A stretch of 64,000 nt of DNA from positions 124,001 through 188,000 of the forward strand of contig JAACMV010000008.1 in the NCBI GenBank assembly GCA_010909725.1. Reading direction: 5' to 3'. The notes beneath the pieces were generated by a model. That model ran no database searches. It saw nothing but the letters and a program-made list of their open reading frames with translations, and was not told the origin of the DNA. Each line of letters opens with the position of its first letter. Position 1 is the first letter of the stretch. Source of the DNA: Picochlorum sp. 'celeri' (Eukaryota; Chlorophyta; Trebouxiophyceae). Positions 58,267 through 64,000 of this stretch are shown here, one piece after another. The position numbers and the translations under genes were made by a program.

Positions 58267-59883
58267 CTAGGAAGAAGGAATCTGGAATCCTGAAATTTCC
58301 TTGATGGCCCTTTTATTCTTATCCATCCAGCAATTGATTGCGTCAATGTCAGATGCAGGTACCGCTGTATCATTGGCAGGGTCCAATTTCCCAAGAACAG
58401 ACACAACCTTTTCAAAACGTTGGTATGGCAGCCGTGCATCAAAATGTCTATACAGCATTTGCAGGAACTCGTCTCTTTTAGTTTCCGACCGGGCAAGAGC
58501 AGCACAAATGCACTCTTCTGGTGATAATGCACGGATTTTCGCCTTGGAGAATTTGCTCAGATGCTCTTTAACTTTGGTAGATACTGTCATGTTATTCTTC
58601 GCCATCAATGTCCCAACGTCCTCGGCAGTCAACAGATGTCCCGTGTTTTTGACCTCTTGCACTACCAAATCACACATCTCAGTGGTTGCACCTGCTTCCA
58701 TTGCTTGCCTTGAGGTGAACATTGCCTCACGATGCACCCTTGTGTTGCTTGCAAATCTGCGTAAATTTTGCAGTACTGATGGATCCAAAGGATGATGAGG
58801 AGCCGCCTCATTAAGCCATCGGTGTCGGAGAATATACTGAGTATCTGGCCTTCTGTCGGGATTCTTTTGAAGCAAATGCTTTATCAAGTCCTTGGCTGGC
58901 TTCGAAATAGATGGCCATGGGGTGGCACTGAAATCTGGCTCTGAATACATAATCTTGTCAAATGTGCTCCCACCATCCCGCTCATCAAAAGGAGGGTACC
59001 CAGCAAGCATGACATATAAACATACTCCGAGACTCCATACATCCGCTTTAGGACCATAGTTTCTGTTTAATACCTCTGGTGCCACGTAATATTCAGACCC
59101 GACAACTGATTTGAAGTTTTTCCCAGTTGTGAAAAACTGGGAGAGTCCAAAATCTGCCGCTTTTACTTTTGCATTCTTCTCCTTTGAAGAGAATAAAAAG
59201 TTTTCAGGCTTGATGTCGCGATGTGCGATGCCCAGTGTATGGCAATGATGAACCAGTTCAACCATTTGTCTAAACACCCTGGATATGTAATGCTCAGTCA
59301 CACTCCCCATATCAATGAATCTATCAAAAATCTGCCCTCCGTCGCACAACTCAAGGATCAAATATACTGCCTCATCGTCCTCATAGACTTTGCACAGGGC
59401 AGCCACGGACGGGTGAGAACTCAGTAACTGCATTCAAATATGAGCTTTCTTTGTACACAAATTGCATGCCAGAACGATATACACAGTGCGTACCATGAGA
59501 ATTTGAACCTCCCGTCGGATGTCTTCAACATCCGCCTTTCGCTTCATTTGACCCTTCTCAATCTTCTTACACGCGAATACTTCTCCAGTAGCCCTATTTC
59601 TACAACGTGTCACAACACCAAAAGCTCCCTCACCAAGCAACTCTCCAATCTCATAATCATTATGCACATCTCTCATCCCAAATCCCAAAATATTATTCAA
59701 CTTGAGCTCTTTCTTCTTTTCTGGTGGGTCATCTGCTGCAAGGAAGCCGTTCTCGGCTGTGCTCACCAGAGGTTCGTGAAGACCTTGGTTCTCGACAACC
59801 CTTTCATAGTTCGAGTCGTCGAATGCGTCTTCAAGCGCTCCACAACAACAAATAAACCTAATCACTGGATTTTGGACACCCAT
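58267..59883 (-). CDS. CDPK-related Ser/Thr kinase without canonical EF-hands
   Basis: Exons 59883-59494 and 59427-58267 (66-bp intron with an in-frame stop) give 516 residues. The N-terminus MGVQNPVIRFICCC has the Gly-2 of an N-myristoylation site and a cysteine cluster suited to palmitoylation, so plasma-membrane attachment is likely. The kinase domain is intact: Gly-loop GEGAFGVV (about 84-91), Lys in FACKK, AHRDIKPENF, DFG, SVVGSEYYVAPEVL and DVWSLGV; its closest style is plant CDPK/CRK. The about 170-residue tail after HRWLNEA resembles a CDPK junction plus regulatory region in length and helicity. However, I see no DxDxDG calcium loop, so calcium control is probably lost or indirect. 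Confidence 0.88.
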
Positions 59884-60246
59884 CAGATCGAATGCTGTAC
59901 CTGAGGGTGTCGTTAGCGTTTTGCGTGGTTACAATCGTCGGACTCGCCCACATTCAAGTACGGTTTGCCACCAATACTGCCAGATTTCCGTACAGTAATT
60001 TTCAAAAATCTAAAAACTATCAATTTAATGGCATATTTGATAACAATTCAACTCTGGAGACTCAATCGGCCATGTGCATGGCTACAATCCTGCGCAAGCT
60101 TCGTACAAGTGCAATGCATACGTACAGTATTCATCATCAACAGCCGTGGCTCCTCGTGAGATGACATTATTTCTATGAAACAGTGCATCTTAAACTCGTT
60201 ACACTATCAATACAAAGCATGAGATGATGTATTCTATCACCGGAGG
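59884..60246. other. Intergenic region, serine acetyltransferase / kinase
   Basis: 363 bp between two minus-strand genes. It contains the acetyltransferase 3' end with TGTAA (60203-60199, 44 nt after the stop) and the promoter of the kinase. No gene was recognised. Confidence 0.45.
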
Positions 60247-61872
60247 CTAGATAACATAATCCATACCCCCATCTTCTGGGTCATGAGATTTGGAGAGCGA
60301 TGCACTCTCATCTTCTAAAGACTTTGTCCGCCCACTACTGGATGCCTTACTACTGTCTTTGCTTGCTTCTTTTATCAATGTAGGGGCAACATGCTGTTCA
60401 TGCGCTGCGTCACCTCCACTACTCTCTACATGCAGTGCTTGATGCTGTATGGAGGATTCTTTCTTTCCAGACTTGACAACCTTTTGCAAGAATGGATCGA
60501 AAATGTCTCCATTACTCGTGCCTACCTTTGCAGCAGAGGACTCTTGTGAAATGCTCCACTGCTCCATATTCAGCGCAGGATTGCCCTGCACTTTTCCAAC
60601 CACTTTTGCAGGAGACCCAGCTACCATGGCTTTGGGAGGAACAGGTTTCAAAACAAGTGATCCTGCAGCTACCTGGGAACCTTTACCTATATCTATATTG
60701 CCTAAAATCGTGGCTGAGGCCCCGATGAGAACATTATCCGATACTTTGGGATGACGATCCCCATGTTGCTTTCCAGTCCCACCAAGAGTCACATTCTGCA
60801 GAATCGACACATTGTTACCAATGACAGCCGTCTCCCCAATGACAACACCAGTTCCATGATCAAGTAAGACTCCCTTTCCTATCTGTGCTGCTGGATGGAT
60901 GTCCACGGCAAAAACCTCAGATGAGCGACTCTGCAATGCTTCAGCCATGACCCTCCTTCCTTGCTTCCAAAGAGCATGTGCAATCCGCTGAACTTGAATC
61001 GCATGGAACCCTTTAAAATATAGTAACGCTTGAGAATAGCTCCGACATGCTGGATCCTACACACATGATACAATACAGTCAGTTGGCATCACCTCCCAAT
61101 TATGATGGCAACAACAAACACGTGACTGAAAAAACCAAGACGCACCCTCTCCCTCATGGCACACAGATCAGCTTGAGATGCCACTCGAATCTTCTCATCC
61201 CGCATGAGCACAACATAAAACAATTCAAACAACTCGGTCGGCAAGAGAGTCGTATTCGACAGCCTATTTGCCAAAATGAAAGCCAAAGACCTCTCAAAAG
61301 AATCATGAGATAGTATACTTGCATACAGAAAACTGCTCAACAATGGCTCATCTTCTGCATCTCTTTCAGCCTCTTTACGAATACTCTTCCACAATGTGTT
61401 GCTTTTCACAAAATTTTCTTGACCCTGAATCGTCGTGTGACGTTTCTTGGCATCCTCCCAGAGCTCACAGAAATTCGAAGACTCTACGCTCTCCTGCATA
61501 TACTGAGGAAACGCAGCTTCCTTCCAAATTCTACTATCCATAGATTCTTCATTTGATTGCGAAGAAGACCCATTCTCGTGCCGAGATTTCTTGCCATGTT
61601 TCGTTCCTGCAAATATAACACAGAATTGTCAATTCCGTTGCCATATAGTCCACCTGTTCCATGACATTTGACCTACCATTGTTATGATGATCTCTATTGC
61701 GTGAAGAATGCACCACAGTTCTATGTGAGCGTTGTTGGGTACCTGTCCAATGCAGAACACTCGTATCAACAAGCGCCAACACAGCCATGTGTGGCTTACT
61801 GAATACAACCATCTTGTTGTTGTTGAGATTTTTATAAAAAAAAGTTCTGCGAGAGAATTGATCATCATTCAT
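60247..61872 (-). CDS. Serine O-acetyltransferase with long Ser-rich extension and conserved C-terminal tail
   Basis: Makes O-acetylserine from serine and acetyl-CoA, the committed step of cysteine synthesis. Exons 61872-61677, 61606-61146 and 61056-60247 (introns 70 and 89 bp) give 488 residues. The helical N-domain has LWKSIRKEAE and LLSSFLYASIL; RDPACRSYSQALLYFKG follows the second intron. The left-handed beta-helix is complete: DIHPAAQIGKGVLLDHGTG, ETAVIGNNVSILQNVTLGG, HPKVSDNVLIGASATILGN. Instead of ending soon after, the protein continues for about 130 Ser/Lys-rich residues and then ends in MDYVI, the C-terminal peptide that docks into O-acetylserine(thiol)lyase in plant SATs. The N-terminal about 70 residues may be a transit peptide; ATGs at 61812 and 61788 are alternative starts. 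Confidence 0.9.
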
Positions 61873-62054
61873 TCGATGACCCCACACTGTGACAGGGCTC
61901 TAGAGATCTAGATCTCTAGTACATTGAACTAAACTTGTGGGAGATTGTCCCCACATGCAGGGCACATGGTGACCCATACACGTGTGAATATAAGGCATTA
62001 TATCACTGAAATAGTACTTAATGGTCTATAAAGTGTATCCCATGCGCCTTCAGT

Positions 62055-62957
62055 ATGGATAATGGTGTTCGAAGGACAGTTTCACAAGGACCTGGGTATG
62101 TGAACCCAAACCTTCGTTATAGCATCCAAGCACGTCAAAAGGTATTGTGAGATATCGTAAATAGTTTTCATGCTAAAATGAATCAGGAATACGGGAACCA
62201 GTTTCTCATCGAAACGAGGACAAGTCGTGTCGAGTTTTTTTTTGTTGTTTTGGGGGTAGTTCATCTTTGATACGCCATATTTCTATTGCAGAAAGCCCGA
62301 CGAACAACATATGATTTGAAAAAGAAAGAATGGGATGATTGGGAAGCCCAAGCAGAGCGTGAGGAGGAAGCTTATCGTGCTACAAGGCAGTTGAGCAGGC
62401 TGCAGGCTGCTCCTCCTGGGACTCAACCAGATGGCAGTCGTGCACGCCGCGTGGTGAGAAGCGACTATACAGGCAATGGTAGACCTGATAGTATCAATAG
62501 AAATTTTGGACGGAGAGGTCAGGTAGGGTTTCCATCCCGAATGAGTAGAAGAGATGCTCCTCCTCCTCCTCCACAACCTGGCACTCGGCTAGACAGACAA
62601 GAGGAAAGAGAAACGCCTTCTTCGTCGCAGATGGAGGATGCCAAGAAGAAATTTGTTCAGCAAAGGCTTATGCAGAAGGTTATGGGGTTTTCCAGAGTTG
62701 TGGAAGAAATTCAAACATCTCAGAAGAGTAGGATGGCTGGGGATGGTATTGAGAGCAGCAGGCAGAAGAAGAATGCGAGCACTGTCACCAGAAATGTGAG
62801 GAGGGCTCCTCGCCAAACGATGAGTAAGATTGATAGTAGTCCTAGTATGAATCTGGATCGACGAAAGAACCAGAAAAGAGGCGAGGCTCCTCCCCTTGCA
62901 GAAACGGTGGGATCTGATGCCTGGGCAGAGTCGTCCAGCGATTTGTTGGATTGGTAA
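62055..62957 (+). CDS. Basic, disordered protein, unknown function
   Basis: Not recognised. Exons 62055-62141 and 62292-62957 (intron 150 bp, gtattg...ctattgcag) give 250 residues. The protein is rich in Arg, Lys, Gln and Ser, with a charged helical start (KKKEWDDWEAQAEREEEAYRA), a Pro run (PPPPPQP), a possible coiled segment (KKKFVQQRLMQKVMGF) and a short acidic/aromatic C-terminus (SSSDLLDW). No transmembrane segment. It looks like an intrinsically disordered regulatory or RNA/microtubule-associated protein, but I cannot say more. A TATAAA lies at 62027-62032, and a seven-codon upstream ORF (62042-62062) overlaps the start. Confidence 0.6.
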
Positions 62958-63034
62958 AATGCTCTGCTGTGCATTCCATGCCTGCTAAAAAAAATAAAAT
63001 ATTTATATATATCATGGTAATTTAGTCTGTTGAT

Positions 63035-64000
63035 ATGGCATCCACGGTGCAAACCGGGGAAGAACTGTTGGACAATGTTGCGAGTTGTTTACAGCGCCGA
63101 GGGAGTGCTAGCTGTGCCGTTGGGGACGACTATATATTGATTTTTGGAGGAGAAAATGGTGAGAAATGTTTCAGGGATTGTTGGAAGTTTCATGTGTCAG
63201 AAAAGCGATTTGAATTTGTTGGGGAAGCACCAGAGACATGTTCACCAAGGTCTTTTCATACCGCTACTCTTATCGGAGGGGTTGTCTGGTTGATTGGTGG
63301 GGGAAACATGTTTGCAAAGAAGAGACAAGTCGTGGACGATGTTTGGTATTTTGATATCACGGCGCAAAGCTGGCATCATGTTGATGTCGAGTGCGTTGAT
63401 TGTTGTTTCCGAGTCTGGATGTAGCATGTTGGCTGACACTCAATTGTGTGACCGCTGTAGGGGTGAGGCGGAAGCTTTGTCACGAACGGGACATGGTGCA
63501 TGTATAAAACCGAATGAGAGCAACGTTATTGTGATCTTTGGGGGCTATAGTGTTTCGTCTGGCCGGCAGAGAGGTGGTACCTGGAGAAATGATATTGTTG
63601 AATTTGATGTCTCTACAAAGACGTGCAGGATCGTCGATGCAAGGAATCCTCCATCCCCAAGGGCACATATGTCATTTCATCGGGTTGGCAACTATTGTAT
63701 ATCTCTGTTTGGTCGATCAGGGGCTAAAACGTTGATATCTAAACACAAATGTCTGGCTGTCTACGATCCATCCACCATGACATGGTTAAATGAGACATCT
63801 GGGAAAGGAGAAGTGCCGTCTGCACGGTATAGTCATGTGTCGTCGGTGTTGAGATCTAATGTGATTGTTTTCGGGGGTGTCTTGGACAAGGCTGATTCTT
63901 CTGGAGGGGGTACAGTGTCGGTGTTGCATTTCGATCAGAAGAAGAATGCCTTCATTTGGCTCAAGGGCGGGTCAAAAAAACCGGGATTGATTCAGCATAG
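63035..64000 (+). CDS. Kelch-repeat protein, C-terminus beyond the window
   Basis: Exon 1 63035-63390, intron of 70 bp (gtgcgt...ctgtag), exon 2 from 63461 open to the window end. At least five kelch-like blades are visible, each with the hydrophobic strand, Gly-Gly and spaced Tyr/Trp: YILIFGGENGEK, VVWLIGGGN...DDVWYFD, VIVIFGGYS...NDIVEFD, CISLFGRSG...LAVYD, VIVFGGVLD. Kelch propellers bind protein partners; with no other domain in view the partner and role are unknown. The start follows the previous gene's stop by only 77 bp. Confidence 0.8.

Noticed and set aside
59428..59493. 66-bp kinase intron as another stop-free 3n intron
   Set aside because: It contains an in-frame TGA, so retention would truncate the protein.
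62096..62122. 27-bp GTATGT...TATAG segment as an intron in the basic protein gene
   Set aside because: Too short to splice and fully open in frame; the reading frame continues to the gtattg donor at 62142.
1..64000. tRNA genes, CRISPR arrays, transposons, long repeats
   Set aside because: No cloverleaf, spaced direct repeat or terminal inverted repeat with transposase was seen; similarities between modules are diverged protein-level duplications, not DNA repeats.

Overview
The window is nuclear DNA of a photosynthetic eukaryote, most likely a green alga. Genes carry short GT-AG introns (mostly 62-112 bp, donors usually GTRYGT). Several products point to Viridiplantae: a nuclear-encoded plastid ribosomal protein uS17, a chloroplast-type FtsY, a RETICULATA-like protein, and a plant-type serine acetyltransferase with the cysteine-synthase tail. 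Many stop codons are followed within about 5-110 nt by TGTAA, the chlorophyte poly(A) signal. I cannot name the genus. The sequence is moderately AT-rich and the genes are tightly packed on both strands.

Layout. 1-1204: no recognisable gene. 1.2-19 kb: RBM45-like RRM protein (+), plastid uS17 (+), SAC1-type phosphoinositide phosphatase (-) with a small membrane-protein ORF overlapping its start codon (-), SAM-domain membrane protein (+), FGAM synthase (-), RETICULATA-like protein (+), glucose-6-phosphate 1-epimerase-like protein (-), VPS18 (+). 19.05-52.57 kb (-): one giant type I polyketide synthase gene. 52.9-64 kb: mitochondrial-type uL2 (-), SBDS with an extra C-terminal domain (-), P5C reductase (+), chloroplast FtsY (-), CDPK-related kinase (-), serine acetyltransferase (-), a basic protein of unknown function (+), and a kelch protein cut by the window end (+).

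The notable system is the polyketide synthase. Fifteen frame-restoring introns join 16 exons into one ORF of 32,370 nt. A sixteenth intron, 66 bp and in frame, is probable, giving about 10,767 residues (about 1.2 MDa). It reads as nine modules with nine ketosynthases and nine carrier domains, but no acyltransferase domain anywhere and no loading module. It ends in a thioesterase-like domain whose nucleophile-elbow serine is a cysteine, followed by a C-terminal transmembrane helix. Acyl units and the starter must therefore come from other proteins, and the enzyme is probably membrane-anchored. The flanking genes are ordinary housekeeping genes. They show no obvious pathway link to the synthase, so this is a single-gene megasynthase rather than a cluster.

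Other points: SBDS seems fused to a methyl-CpG-binding-like domain; serine acetyltransferase keeps its partner-binding C-terminus after a long Ser-rich extension; two stop-free introns of 3n length are hidden inside open frames (VPS18 and KS7). All exon models were made by eye from frame and splice signals; none has transcript support here.
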